A stretch of DNA of 59,303 bases from Pedobacter sp. ASV28 (lineage in GTDB: Bacteria; Bacteroidota; Bacteroidia; Sphingobacteriales; Sphingobacteriaceae), in contig NZ_JAELTN010000031.1 of assembly GCF_016428855.1 (NCBI RefSeq), forward strand, positions 1 to 59,303. Reading direction: 5' to 3'. This document shows, in pieces, positions 8,612-17,956 of the stretch. Made by a program: the position numbers and the translations under genes. The notes beneath the pieces are model-generated. The model was not told where the DNA came from, made no database searches, and saw only the letters and a program-made list of their open reading frames with translations. The stretch's first letter is position 1, and each line of letters starts with the position of its first letter.

Positions 8612-10021
8612 TTAACTGAGCAGGTCAAACGATTGGTGCCTATCAGGAATTTCAACATTCCTAAAACCAGCTGCCCTTAACCTTTCTTTAAAGTTCAACT
8701 GAACTTCATATTCACCATGAACAAGGAACAGTGTTTTCACCTTACCGGCATCTTGGCAGGACAGAAACTGTAGCAGGTCTTGATAATCGCCATGTGCACT
8801 CATGGATTCGATGCTTCGTACCTCGGCGTGCACATCAAACTTGTCTCCAAAAATACTGACTTGCTGTGCCCCATTTTTTAATCTACCGCCCAAGGAATTT
8901 GGCTCGCAATAACCAACCAACAATATGGTGTTCTTTTGATTTCCAATATTGTTTTTAATGTGGTGTTTAACCCTGCCAGCCTCAGCCATTCCAGAAGCTG
9001 AAATGATGATACAGGGATTTGGATCTGCATTTAGCGCAATAGATTCCGCTACGCTTTCCACGTAATGGAGGTTTTTAAAATCAAAAGGATTATCATCGAT
9101 CTTTAGAACATCTAAAACATTATCATTATACCCTTCTGCATGTTTTTCCACAATTTGCGTGGCCTTTGCAGAGAGCGGGCTGTCTACATAAACCTTAACC
9201 TTGGGAAGCTGTCCTTTTAAATCAAGGTTATTTAAGATATAAAGCAATTCTTGGGTTCTACCCACACTAAAGGCAGGAATAATTACTTTTCCTTTTTTCT
9301 CTATACAGGTCTTGGTCACCACTTCCAACAAAGCGTGCTCGGTAGGTTGAGCATCCTTATGTAATTTATCCCCATAGGTAGATTCCAGCAGAATGTAATC
9401 GGCCTGCGGAAACGGTTGGGGCGAACGCAAAAGCAAATCTCCATATTGGCCTACATCACCACTAAAGCTCAACTTAGTAGTTTTTCCCCCTTCAATGATG
9501 GTTAAATGTACAGAGGCACTACCAATAATGTGGCCCGCATCTATAAATTTTAACCAAACCCCTTCCGTTATCTCAATTTCGCTTTGATAGTCGACTGCCA
9601 CAAATAACGACATTGCCGCCCTTACATCATCTTCAACATACAATGCCTCTTCTAACGGCATCCCCCTTTTCAATAGCTTCTTATTTTTATAAGCTAAATC
9701 TCCAGCCTGTATTTTGGCCGAATCAAGAAGTAGAATTTGACTAAGTTCCATAGAGGCAGGCGTGGCATAAATCTGCCCCTTAAAGCCCTGATTTACTAAC
9801 CGAGGAATCAAACCGCTGTGGTCGATATGCGCATGCGAGAGCACAAGATAATCTACTTCAGCAGGATCAAAACCAAAATGCTCGTTTAAGCTTTCTGTCT
9901 CCTGTCCCATGCCCTGAAACATACCACAGTCCAGTAAAATTTTAGTTCCGCTATCAAGCGTTAGCAAATGTTTGCTACCAGTTACATTTCTGGCTGCTCC
10001 ATGAAAAGATATTTTCATCAT
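8612..10021 (-). CDS. Beta-CASP metallo-beta-lactamase-fold protein (RNA-processing exonuclease-like)
   Basis: 469 residues. The metallo-beta-lactamase core has LSHAHIDHSGLIPRL (HxHxDH zinc motif), a His in DAGHIIGSASV and an Asp in SFSGDVGQ. The beta-CASP insert is marked by LLLESTYGD, VYVDSPLSAKA and IISASGMAEAGRVKHH, and the C-terminal RMMBL-type segment by SAHGDYQDLL and LVHGEYE. This is the architecture of bacterial relatives of CPSF73/YsiC-type ribonucleases, predicted to act on RNA in the cytoplasm. The first two codons are both ATG. Confidence 0.92.
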   Translation of the reverse strand: MMKISFHGAARNVTGSKHLLTLDSGTKILLDCGMFQGMGQETESLNEHFGFDPAEVDYLVLSHAHIDHSGLIPRLVNQGFKGQIYATPASMELSQILLLDSAKIQAGDLAYKNKKLLKRGMPLEEALYVEDDVRAAMSLFVAVDYQSEIEITEGVWLKFIDAGHIIGSASVHLTIIEGGKTTKLSFSGDVGQYGDLLLRSPQPFPQADYILLESTYGDKLHKDAQPTEHALLEVVTKTCIEKKGKVIIPAFSVGRTQELLYILNNLDLKGQLPKVKVYVDSPLSAKATQIVEKHAEGYNDNVLDVLKIDDNPFDFKNLHYVESVAESIALNADPNPCIIISASGMAEAGRVKHHIKNNIGNQKNTILLVGYCEPNSLGGRLKNGAQQVSIFGDKFDVHAEVRSIESMSAHGDYQDLLQFLSCQDAGKVKTLFLVHGEYEVQLNFKERLRAAGFRNVEIPDRHQSFDLLS

Positions 10022-10148
10022 TAGATTTATTTACTCAATAATAATGAAATATGTCGGAAAAGACTATAGGTGTAATTCATAAAACCTATATCCCGTAATC
10101 GGGCACCAGCAAAGACCCAACAAAAATAAAACACAGAAAATTTCAAAA

Positions 10149-10194
10149 ACTAAACAATTAGTTATAAATTAGACTTAGATATCTAAAACTAGTT
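10149..10194. promoter_or_regulatory. Cluster of dyads upstream of blaI-like gene (candidate operator)
   Basis: Three inverted repeats lie together 40-85 bases before the ATG at 10234: ACTAA-N4-TTAGT (10149-10162), the palindrome TTAGATATCTAA (10175-10186) and AACTAGTT (10187-10194). All share CTAA/TTAG-type half-sites. BlaI/MecI-family repressors autoregulate by binding dyads near their own promoter, so this is the natural candidate site. Confidence 0.5.
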
Positions 10195-10233
10195 AGTGCT
10201 TTGCAAGGCCTGAACTTAAAAAACAACATCAAA

Positions 10234-10611
10234 ATGGAAATTAAAGATTTGACAAAAGCAGAAGAGCAGTTAATGCAAATAGTTTGGCAGTTAAAGAGTG
10301 CTTTTGTAAAAGAAGTGATTGATTGCCTACCTGAACCAAAACCTGCCTATAACACTGTTTCAACTATCATAAGAATTCTGGAAGTAAAAGGGTTTATAGG
10401 ACATGAAGCTTATGGAAAGGCCCATAAATATTTTCCTTTAATTTCTAGGGAAGAGTACAAAAGACATGCTACCGAAAAACTCTTGGGCAACTATTTCGAA
10501 AATTCGGTAGAAAGTATGTTCTCTTTCTTTGTAAAGGAGGAAAAGCTTGATCTGAGTGATGTGGATGAAATTTTAAAAATGATTAACAAATTTAAAAACA
10601 AACCTAAATGA
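10234..10611 (+). CDS. BlaI/MecI/CopY-family transcriptional repressor
   Basis: 125 residues from the ATG at 10234 (an upstream in-frame TTG at 10201 would cut into the operator region). The winged-helix domain reads LTKAEEQLMQIVWQLKS, PKPAYNTVSTIIRILEVKGF and HKYFPLISREEYKR, the standard BlaI layout, with a C-terminal dimerisation helix. It overlaps the BlaR-like gene by 4 bases. In this family the repressor is inactivated when the membrane peptidase partner is triggered. Confidence 0.93.
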   Translation: MEIKDLTKAEEQLMQIVWQLKSAFVKEVIDCLPEPKPAYNTVSTIIRILEVKGFIGHEAYGKAHKYFPLISREEYKRHATEKLLGNYFENSVESMFSFFVKEEKLDLSDVDEILKMINKFKNKPK

Positions 10612-12575
10612 GCTGGTCACACTATTTATTGCAAGTAAATATCTATTTGGTTGTTTTTTATGCCTTTTATAGGTTATTACTCACCAAAGAAACCTATTTC
10701 GTGTTAAATAGGGTCTACTTAATTTGTTCGGGCATTTTCTCGCTGGCCATTCCCTTTATACAGGTAGATTGGTTTAGCAAACAGGAAATTAGTCAGCAGA
10801 TTTACGTGCAGGTTGAACAACTGAACCAGCTCATTAACCAAGGGCCAGTAGCTGCAGAAGCCAAAAGTTTTAACTGGGGCAGTATCATTGTACTTATTTA
10901 TCTATTGGGAGTACTGTTTTTCCTAGGCCGCTTTATCATTCAACTGATCGGTGTAAAAAAAATGTTCAATGGACTTAAAAATGGTTTGGCTTTTTCTTTC
11001 TGGAATAAGAAAATAGTAGCTGATAACCTTCCTGGTGCCACAACTGTAAATCACCACGAAGACATCCACATTAAACAACTGCACACTTTCGACGTACTAT
11101 TTTTCGAGTCCTTAGGTATACTCACTTGGTTCAATCCTATTATCTACCTCTATAAGGCTACGGTTAAAAGTATCCACGAATATTTAGCTGATGAAGCTGC
11201 TGCTAAATTTCAGGGCGATAAGGAGGCTTATTCCATGTTATTGCTTAACCAAGCTTTTGGCGTAAACGTTAATACCTTAACCAATGGTTTCCTTAAAAAA
11301 TCAATGATTAAGAAGCGGATTTTTATGCTTTATAAAGAAAGATCCAGAAAAACAGCTATCGTGAAATATGGCATTTTCGTTCCTCTTTTTGCCTTAGCCC
11401 TATTACTTTCTTCTTCAACTATAAGAAAAAATGAACAGCTTTTGGCTGCAGCTGACCAAGTACCACTTGAAGATGCAAAAGCAACCGTAGCTGAAGTGTT
11501 GAATTTGACGCCACAAAAGTCGGTTGAAGTTGTTCTTGCTGAACCTATCGTAAGATTTCCACTGCCTAAGGGCACTAGGGCTGAAGATGGGATTAACTCA
11601 TTTTATAAATATTTAGGTAATACGGTAAAATATCCTTCTTTAGCTGCCGAAAATAAAGTTCAAGGAAACTTAGTGATCACCTTTAAGGTAATTGACAAAA
11701 AAACCACGGACATTAAAATAGAAACCAAATTAGGTGCGGGCTGCGATGAGGAAATGGTTAAAAGGATAGAAGCCTATAAAGAAGGAGCGTTAAAAGACGG
11801 AAATTACAGCTTAAAAGTAGCTTTTATGCTTCAAGGTTCTTCGGCACCATTTATTAACGAAAAGGCAGAGAACAAAGCTAACTTCATCAGTTTAAACACT
11901 ATTTCTATTGTTGGATATCCTTTCGAGCCCGACGAAGTATATAGCTTTGCGAGCTTAGAAAACCCTCCAAAATTCCCTGGAGGAGTTAATGATTTTTATA
12001 AATTTTTAGGCGACAATATTAAATATCCAGAAGAAGCCGCAAAGCAAGATATTGAAGGAAATGTTTTTGTGTCCTTTATTGTAGAAAAAGATGGCTCACT
12101 AAATGAGATTAAAATAGACAGGGGATTAGGATATGGTACAGACGAAGAAGCCGTGAGAATTTTAAAACTTAGTCCAAAATGGACACCAGGTACTCAAAAC
12201 GGCAAAATCGTTCGCGTAAAGTATAATCTCCCAATTAAGTTTAGCCTAAATAAAAAACAAACTGGTACAATAAAAGGCATTAAATTCGAATCTCAGGAAG
12301 GCGCAATAAAGCTAACTGGAGACCAAATTGTGCTGAGAGGAAAAGACTTTGAAGACGGAAAATCACCTCTTTATGTTTTAGATGGTGAAATTTTGGAAAA
12401 TGGAAGAATTAGTGGCATAGACGCTAAAACCATTGAAACTATCAACATTTTGAAAGATGATAGCGGGGTAGCGCTCTACGGCGAAAAAGCAAAAAATGGT
12501 GTGGTAATTATTACTACAAAAAATGCTGAAAAAGTAGTGACTGGAAGACCTAGTAAAAAACCAACTCAACGATAA
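10608..12575 (+). CDS. BlaR1/MecR1-like M56 membrane peptidase fused to two TonB C-terminal domains and a SusC-type plug segment
   Basis: 655 residues. The N-terminal part has membrane helices (residues ~5-25, 33-52, 92-113 and 250-270) and the M56 zinc motif HEDIH (His150-His154) with a downstream HEYLADE. In place of a penicillin-binding sensor domain the protein continues with a degenerate TonB C-terminal domain (~330-408), a well-preserved one (~450-546, with FPGGV, YPEEAA, EKDGSL, KWTPG) and, at ~585-638, a plug-like sequence (PLYVLDGEI, IETINILKDDSG, ALYGEKAKNGVVIITTK) as found in SusC-type TonB receptors. Cognate regulator is the BlaI-like protein upstream. The signal sensed is unknown. 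Confidence 0.9.
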   Translation: MSWSHYLLQVNIYLVVFYAFYRLLLTKETYFVLNRVYLICSGIFSLAIPFIQVDWFSKQEISQQIYVQVEQLNQLINQGPVAAEAKSFNWGSIIVLIYLLGVLFFLGRFIIQLIGVKKMFNGLKNGLAFSFWNKKIVADNLPGATTVNHHEDIHIKQLHTFDVLFFESLGILTWFNPIIYLYKATVKSIHEYLADEAAAKFQGDKEAYSMLLLNQAFGVNVNTLTNGFLKKSMIKKRIFMLYKERSRKTAIVKYGIFVPLFALALLLSSSTIRKNEQLLAAADQVPLEDAKATVAEVLNLTPQKSVEVVLAEPIVRFPLPKGTRAEDGINSFYKYLGNTVKYPSLAAENKVQGNLVITFKVIDKKTTDIKIETKLGAGCDEEMVKRIEAYKEGALKDGNYSLKVAFMLQGSSAPFINEKAENKANFISLNTISIVGYPFEPDEVYSFASLENPPKFPGGVNDFYKFLGDNIKYPEEAAKQDIEGNVFVSFIVEKDGSLNEIKIDRGLGYGTDEEAVRILKLSPKWTPGTQNGKIVRVKYNLPIKFSLNKKQTGTIKGIKFESQEGAIKLTGDQIVLRGKDFEDGKSPLYVLDGEILENGRISGIDAKTIETINILKDDSGVALYGEKAKNGVVIITTKNAEKVVTGRPSKKPTQR

Positions 12576-12577
12576 AA

Positions 12578-12982
12578 ATGAAGAAAATTGCGCTTATCTT
12601 ATTGGTTTCGCTATTAGGGTACCACTTAGGTCAAGCCCAAACCACTAAAGATAAAGTACATTCTTTTGTTTCTATGAAAAATCCTCCAAAATTTCTAGGG
12701 GGCATGGCAAAGTTTTATAAGTATCTGGGCGAAAATATCAAATATCCCTAGCAGCCCACAAAAGACAATATACAAGGAAATGTCTTTATGTCTTTTGTGC
12801 TAGAAAAAGACGGATCGGTAAGGGATGTTAAAACATTGAGGGGATTAAGCACCGAAACCAACCAGGAAGCAGAAAGAGTTTTAAAGCTTAGCCCAAAGTG
12901 TAATCCCGGTATGCTAGACGGCAAAGCTGTTAGAGTAGTGTACAACCTTCCAATAAAGTTTGCCAACAAAGCCGGAAAATAA
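12578..12982 (+). pseudogene. Secreted TonB C-terminal-domain protein with an in-frame amber stop
   Basis: A frame starting at ATG 12578, two bases after the M56 gene stop, encodes a signal peptide (ILLVSLLGYHLGQAQ) and a single TonB C-terminal domain. It is interrupted by TAG at 12749-12751, right after NIKYP, and then continues in the same frame to 12982 with NIQGNVFMSFVLEKDGSV and the expected domain end. Intact homologues in this window have Pro or Glu at the stop position. The conserved Trp of the KWTPG/RWNPG motif is Cys here (PKCNPG), which suggests further decay. A sequencing error or stop read-through cannot be excluded. Confidence 0.85.
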
Positions 12983-13015
12983 ATCTCCTCCTTTAATATA
13001 CAAGAACTAAAAATA

Positions 13016-13048
13016 AAAGCCCTCCCGACAAAATGTCGAGAGGGCTTT
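13016..13048. terminator. Hairpin terminator between the TonB-domain pseudogene and typA
   Basis: AAAGCCCTC pairs with GAGGGCTTT, extended by CGACA/TGTCG with one mismatch around an AAA loop. The two flanking genes converge, so it may serve both. Confidence 0.75.
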
Positions 13049-13128
13049 GTAATTTCTCCTCTGTCTCGGACAACTAAATTTAGTGAAAAATTTAGTGATT
13101 AGAAAATATAATCTTCATTAATAATGAA

Positions 13129-14937
13129 TTACGACTGAAATTGCTTGCCTTTTACCTTACGTTCCTGCTCGGTCAAATAGATTTTACGTAATCGCATACT
13201 TGCTGGGGTTACTTCAATATATTCATCAGCTTGGATATATTCCATAGCTTCTTCCAAAGAGAACTTGATTGCCGGAGCAATACGGGTATTGTCGTCAGTA
13301 CCAGACGCACGCATATTGGTTAATGCTTTACCTTTAACCACGTTTACGACTAAATCGTTATCACGGATGTGCTCGCCCATGATCTGTCCTTCATAAACAT
13401 CCACTCCCGGATCCACAAAGAAACGACCACGATCCTGCAGCTTATCAATAGAATAGGCGGTAGTCATGCCTTTTTCCATAGAAATTAAAACCCCATTTAA
13501 ACGACCAGGAATTGTACCTTTCCAAGGCTCATAAGCTTTGAAACGATGCGCCATAATGGCTTCGCCAGCAGTTGCAGTTAATACGTTATTACGCAAGCCA
13601 ATGATACCACGGGCAGGAATTTCAAATTCTAAATGTTGTAAATCGCCTTTTGGCTCCATAATCAACAACTCGCCTTTACGCTGAGTTACCAATTCAATGA
13701 CCTTACCAGCAACTTCACCTGGTACGTCTACAATTAAAGTTTCTATCGGCTCATGTTTTTTGCCATCAACTTCTTTAACGATAACCTGTGGCTGACCAAC
13801 TTGTAGCTCGTAACCTTCACGACGCATGGTTTCGATTAAAACAGACAAGTGAAGAATACCACGACCATAAACCAACCAAGAGTCTGGAGAAGCTGTCTCC
13901 ACCACTTTAAGGGCCAAGTTTTTTTCCATTTCCTTCATCAAACGGTCTTTGATACGTTGTGAAGTAACCAACTTACCTTCTTTACCAAAAAATGGAGAGT
14001 TGTTAATGGTAAACAACATGTTCATTGTTGGCTCATCAATGCTAATTACCGGTAGTTGTTCTGGCGCTTCAAAATCAGCAATAGTGTCACCAATATCGAA
14101 ACCATCAATTCCCACAACTGCACAGATATCTCCAGATTTAACTTCAGTAGTTCTTACCTTGCCTAAACCCTCGAAAGTATATAATTCTTTTACCCTAGAT
14201 TTTACCAATTTACCATCACGTTTAATTAAGGTAACGGGTTGGTTTTCTTTAATTACGCCCCTATGTACACGACCAATAGCAATACGACCCACGAATGAAG
14301 AATAATCCAAAGAAGTGATTTGCATTTGCAAAGTGCCATCGTTAACCGGTGCAGCTGGGATATGCTCTACAATAGCATCTAATAACGGGAAGAAATTATC
14401 TGTTGGCTGTTTGTAATCAGTACTCATCCAACCATTTTTAGAAGAACCGTAAATTACAGGAAAATCCAACTGCTCTTCAGTAGCTTCTAAGTTAAAGAAC
14501 AACTCAAAAATTTGCTCATAAACTTCTTCTGGGCGACAGTTTTCTTTATCAACTTTGTTGACCACCACAATTGGCTTTAAACCTAAGGCCAAAGCTTTTT
14601 GTGTGACGAAACGAGTTTGGGGCATTGCTCCTTCAAATGCATCGCAAAGCAAAAGTACGCCATCGGCCATTTTCAAAACACGCTCTACCTCACCGCCAAA
14701 ATCGGCGTGACCAGGAGTATCAATAATGTTGATTTTAACATCCTTATATTTTACCGAAACGTTTTTAGACACGATGGTAATACCACGTTCACGCTCTAAA
14801 TCGTTGTTATCAAGAATTAAATCTCCAGTTTGCTCGTTGTCACGAAAAATAGAACAGGCATGTAAAATCTTGTCTACAGTAGTAGTTTTACCGTGGTCTA
14901 CGTGGGCTATAATAGCTATATTTCTTATCTTTTGCAT
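13129..14937 (-). CDS. typA: Translational GTPase TypA/BipA
   Basis: 602 residues, the normal length. G-domain motifs are clear: [15 protein letters not shown] (P loop), [16 protein letters not shown] (G3), VVNKVDKE (G4). Elongation-factor domain II, the EF-G-like domains ([28 protein letters not shown]) and the TypA C-terminal domain with [17 protein letters not shown] follow. It is a ribosome-associated GTPase that aids ribosome assembly and growth under stress in the cytoplasm. It stands alone on the minus strand. Confidence 0.97.
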   Translation of the reverse strand: MQKIRNIAIIAHVDHGKTTTVDKILHACSIFRDNEQTGDLILDNNDLERERGITIVSKNVSVKYKDVKINIIDTPGHADFGGEVERVLKMADGVLLLCDAFEGAMPQTRFVTQKALALGLKPIVVVNKVDKENCRPEEVYEQIFELFFNLEATEEQLDFPVIYGSSKNGWMSTDYKQPTDNFFPLLDAIVEHIPAAPVNDGTLQMQITSLDYSSFVGRIAIGRVHRGVIKENQPVTLIKRDGKLVKSRVKELYTFEGLGKVRTTEVKSGDICAVVGIDGFDIGDTIADFEAPEQLPVISIDEPTMNMLFTINNSPFFGKEGKLVTSQRIKDRLMKEMEKNLALKVVETASPDSWLVYGRGILHLSVLIETMRREGYELQVGQPQVIVKEVDGKKHEPIETLIVDVPGEVAGKVIELVTQRKGELLIMEPKGDLQHLEFEIPARGIIGLRNNVLTATAGEAIMAHRFKAYEPWKGTIPGRLNGVLISMEKGMTTAYSIDKLQDRGRFFVDPGVDVYEGQIMGEHIRDNDLVVNVVKGKALTNMRASGTDDNTRIAPAIKFSLEEAMEYIQADEYIEVTPASMRLRKIYLTEQERKVKGKQFQS

Positions 14938-15493
14938 CGTATGCGATTGTATTTAAGGGCGCAAAGGTAGTAAAAAAAGCTTAAAACAGAAAGGAAAAAG
15001 CCAAACAATTGATGTTAAGTTTTTGTAAATCAACCGCATTACAAATTAATTACTATAGCCCTATACCGAAACGAAAAGCTACGCAGTAAACCGAGCATTA
15101 GCCCATTTAGCAAATCGTAATTTAATGCAGTAGCATACGTTATTCTGTTTAACTTCTGTATTGAGCTTAGTTTGAACCAATTCACATTGGCATTGGATAA
15201 CCTGATATTGTCGCTTAAACATACTTTGGACCTCAGCATAGAAGAACATTAAAGTATACATTAAACGAAAGGATTTATAAAATCCGAGAAAGACTTTATG
15301 AATACAAAACAACCTTTTATACCTTAAAGACCAATCAATTAGGTCTTGAAATCCAACCTATCAAATCAGTCAAAAATCCAATTATCGCAAAAAACCATCA
15401 AGGAAATGTCAAATTATAATTTATTTCAAGTATTATTGAGGCAATTTAAACCAACCAAATACAAACTCATTCAGCAAATCTGTAACAGCTATT
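14938..15493. other. 556-base gap with no confident gene; possible coding remnant at 15237-15419
   Basis: The first part carries the typA promoter region and no convincing ORF; short minus-strand frames here have low-complexity, Cys/Phe-rich translations and look accidental. On the plus strand a 60-codon frame without a start, 15237-15416 (stop 15417-15419), reads like a real soluble protein end (RIYKIRERLYEYKTTFY, TNQLGLEIQPIKSVKNP) and is preceded in another frame by TLALDNLILSLKHTLDLSIEE. This could be the worn remains of a frame-shifted gene. I recognise no family. Confidence 0.35.
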
Positions 15494-16363
15494 ATGAACG
15501 AAAACATTATTAGTAATTATGCTAAACTGAAATCATCTTTATTTTATTTACCGCTATTTTTATTGATTTCAATTGTTGTTTTTTTATATATTCAAAACGC
15601 ACTAAATGTTGAGGCATACACACAAATTCAAAAGAACTATTTCTTTTTTTTCAATTCGAAATTATCGCAACTTCCAAGTATACAATATAACCTTACCCAA
15701 TTGGGCGATGTGTTAATTATTTTTTCGCTTTTAAGTATTTTTATTATATATGCTCCAAAAATGTGGGAGTCTCTAATATCAGCATCGCTTGTCTCGGCTT
15801 TACTTTCCGGCCTATTAAAAGCATTATTTGCCGTACCAAGACCTGCCGAGACATTGGACAACAAGAGTTTTGTTATTATTGGAAAAGCATGTTCTGGTTA
15901 CAGCAGTTTGCCTTCTGGACACTCTATAACTGTTTTTACCACACTCACTATTTTGTTGTTCGGATTTATGCCCAAAGAACTGAAATTTAAAATTTTATGG
16001 TGTTTTTTGGCCATCATTACAGGATTGATTATTGTGTCTACGAGAGTAGGTGTAGGGGCACATTATCCCCTTGATGTTATTGTGGGAAGTATTATTGGGT
16101 ATATTTCGGGACTTATAGGTATTTTTATCAACCAAAAATACAGCATATGGACTTGGATCGGCAACAGAAAATACTATCCAGTTTTTATTGTATTATTTTT
16201 AGTTTGCTGCTGCTTATTAGTAAACAAACTAATTGGTGATAATTTGATAATTTATTATTTGTCGTTAACAAGCCTAATTACTTCATTATATATAACCACT
16301 AATGTTCAAATTAAAAAACAAATTAAGTTTAAATCACTACGTATGGATAGCGAGCTTTCTTAA
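15494..16363 (+). CDS. PAP2-superfamily membrane phosphatase (LpxE/LpxF-like)
   Basis: 289 residues with about six membrane helices. All three parts of the PAP2 signature are present: K109-x6-RP (KALFAVPRP), PSGH at 140-143 (LPSGHSITVF) and R184-x5-H190-x3-D194 (RVGVGAHYPLD). The family removes phosphate from lipid substrates at the membrane. Its last 62 bases overlap a phosphoethanolamine transferase gene, which points to lipid A (LpxE/LpxF role) or the pyrophosphate/diacylglycerol side of the same chemistry; undecaprenyl pyrophosphate is an alternative substrate. Confidence 0.9.
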   Translation: MNENIISNYAKLKSSLFYLPLFLLISIVVFLYIQNALNVEAYTQIQKNYFFFFNSKLSQLPSIQYNLTQLGDVLIIFSLLSIFIIYAPKMWESLISASLVSALLSGLLKALFAVPRPAETLDNKSFVIIGKACSGYSSLPSGHSITVFTTLTILLFGFMPKELKFKILWCFLAIITGLIIVSTRVGVGAHYPLDVIVGSIIGYISGLIGIFINQKYSIWTWIGNRKYYPVFIVLFLVCCCLLVNKLIGDNLIIYYLSLTSLITSLYITTNVQIKKQIKFKSLRMDSELS

Positions 16364-17828
16364 TTTTTTATTATTTCATTACCCTTTTTTTTCCTTTGTC
16401 TTTAATAACCTTGACTATAAAAGTTTAAACGGCATTGCCATTATTATTAGTTTAATAATTCTAATGTTGGTTTTAAATGCTTTTGTTTTTTACCTGATAT
16501 TTTTCCTGTCTCGAATTGTGGGGAAATCCCTATTGGTGTTATTTTTTATCCTTAATGCAATTGCTGTTTATTTTGTTAACACTTATGGTGTCATCATAGA
16601 CGAGAGCATGATTGGCAATGTACTGAATACCAATTTTAAAGAGTCTAGTAGTTTTTTCTCTATAAAGCTGATCATTTATGTGGTTTTATTTGGTGTACTT
16701 CCCAGTGTTTACATCATAAAAACCAAAATAATAAACGTAACACTAAAAAAGTTTGCCATAACTTCTGCGCTTACCTTGTTATTTGTTGCCATTTTAATAT
16801 TTGCCAATGCCAGCAATTGGTTATGGATTGATCAAAATTCAAAGCAATTAGGTGGCTTAGCAATGCCTTGGTCATATGTGGTAAATACTTCGCGTTTTTA
16901 CATCCATAAACACCAGGAAAATGAAAAAGAGATATTATTGCCTAATGCCACAATAAAGGATAACAAAAAATCTATTGTGGTCCTAGTAATAGGAGAATCG
17001 GCAAGAAGCCAAAACTTTTCTTTATATGGATATGAGAAAGACACCAACCCCCTACTTGCTAAGGTGGAAAACTTATTCCCTTTCAAGGCAACCTCTTGTG
17101 CAACCTATACAACTGCAGGCCTAAAATGTATTTTAGAACACAAAAACACCGATGAATTATATGAAATTCTACCCAATTATTTATACAGAAATAATGTAGA
17201 CGTTATCTGGAGAACTACAAACTGGGGAGAACCTCCAATTCATATTAAAAATTATCAAACTGGGGAAAACTTAGCTTCAAATTGCAAAGGCGTTGGCTGT
17301 AATTATGATGAAGTTCTTTTGACTGGCCTAAAAGAACAAATATTGGCTAGTAAAAACAATAAAATATTAATTGTTTTGCATACAAGCACAAGTCATGGAC
17401 CAACGTACAGTAAAAAATACCCAGCTCAATTTGAAATTTTTAAACCTGTTTGTAATAGTGTGGAATTAGGAAATTGTTCTCACCAAGAACTCATCAATGC
17501 TTATGACAATACTATCGTTTACACAGACTATATACTCTACAATGTAATTGAAGATTTAAAACAATTGAAAGAATATAACAGCGCAATGCTTTTTGTTTCT
17601 GATCATGGAGAATCATTAGGAGAAAAAAACCTGTATATGCATGGACTACCCTTAAGCATTGCCCCCAAAGAACAATTTGATATTCCTTTTATGGTTTGGT
17701 TATCTGATGGCTCAAAACAACTTAAACCCAATAGAACAGTATCTCAGAACTATGTATTTCATAGTGTTCTAAATTTTTTAGGCATACAAAGCGCTATTTA
17801 TGATGACAAAATGAGCATTTTTAAATAA
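16302..17828 (+). CDS. eptA: Phosphoethanolamine transferase, EptA/MCR-like
   Basis: 508 residues: five N-terminal membrane helices (to about residue 172) then a periplasmic sulfatase-fold domain. Catalytic and zinc residues match EptA/MCR enzymes: Glu232 in VIGESARSQ, the Thr nucleophile Thr270 in SCATYTTAG, His365 in SHGPTYS, Asp434-His435 in SDHGESLGE and His447. Cysteines at 266/276 keep the C-x9-C spacing of the active-site disulfide, with further pairs CKGVGC and CNSVELGNC. It transfers phosphoethanolamine from phosphatidylethanolamine to lipid A, which lowers the negative charge and polymyxin binding. Overlap with the PAP2 gene shows co-expression. Confidence 0.93.
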   Translation: MFKLKNKLSLNHYVWIASFLNFLLFHYPFFSFVFNNLDYKSLNGIAIIISLIILMLVLNAFVFYLIFFLSRIVGKSLLVLFFILNAIAVYFVNTYGVIIDESMIGNVLNTNFKESSSFFSIKLIIYVVLFGVLPSVYIIKTKIINVTLKKFAITSALTLLFVAILIFANASNWLWIDQNSKQLGGLAMPWSYVVNTSRFYIHKHQENEKEILLPNATIKDNKKSIVVLVIGESARSQNFSLYGYEKDTNPLLAKVENLFPFKATSCATYTTAGLKCILEHKNTDELYEILPNYLYRNNVDVIWRTTNWGEPPIHIKNYQTGENLASNCKGVGCNYDEVLLTGLKEQILASKNNKILIVLHTSTSHGPTYSKKYPAQFEIFKPVCNSVELGNCSHQELINAYDNTIVYTDYILYNVIEDLKQLKEYNSAMLFVSDHGESLGEKNLYMHGLPLSIAPKEQFDIPFMVWLSDGSKQLKPNRTVSQNYVFHSVLNFLGIQSAIYDDKMSIFK

Positions 17829-17956
17829 GGAATATCCAATCGCGATTTCTTTAAAAACCTGCCATAGGACAAAGGGGTTCAAAAGACCGATGCAAACAAT
17901 TGTTAAAATACGCATTAGATCATCTTAATGTTGAACGAGTTGAGTTTAAAACTTGC

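Noticed and set aside
13949..14305. 118-codon plus-strand frame opposite typA
   Set aside because: Lies wholly within the strongly conserved typA gene.
15039..15312. Two overlapping minus-strand frames of 66 and 77 codons in the typA-PAP2 gap
   Set aside because: Low-quality, Cys/Phe/Tyr-rich translations with no motif and no ribosome-binding site; the opposite strand looks more protein-like.
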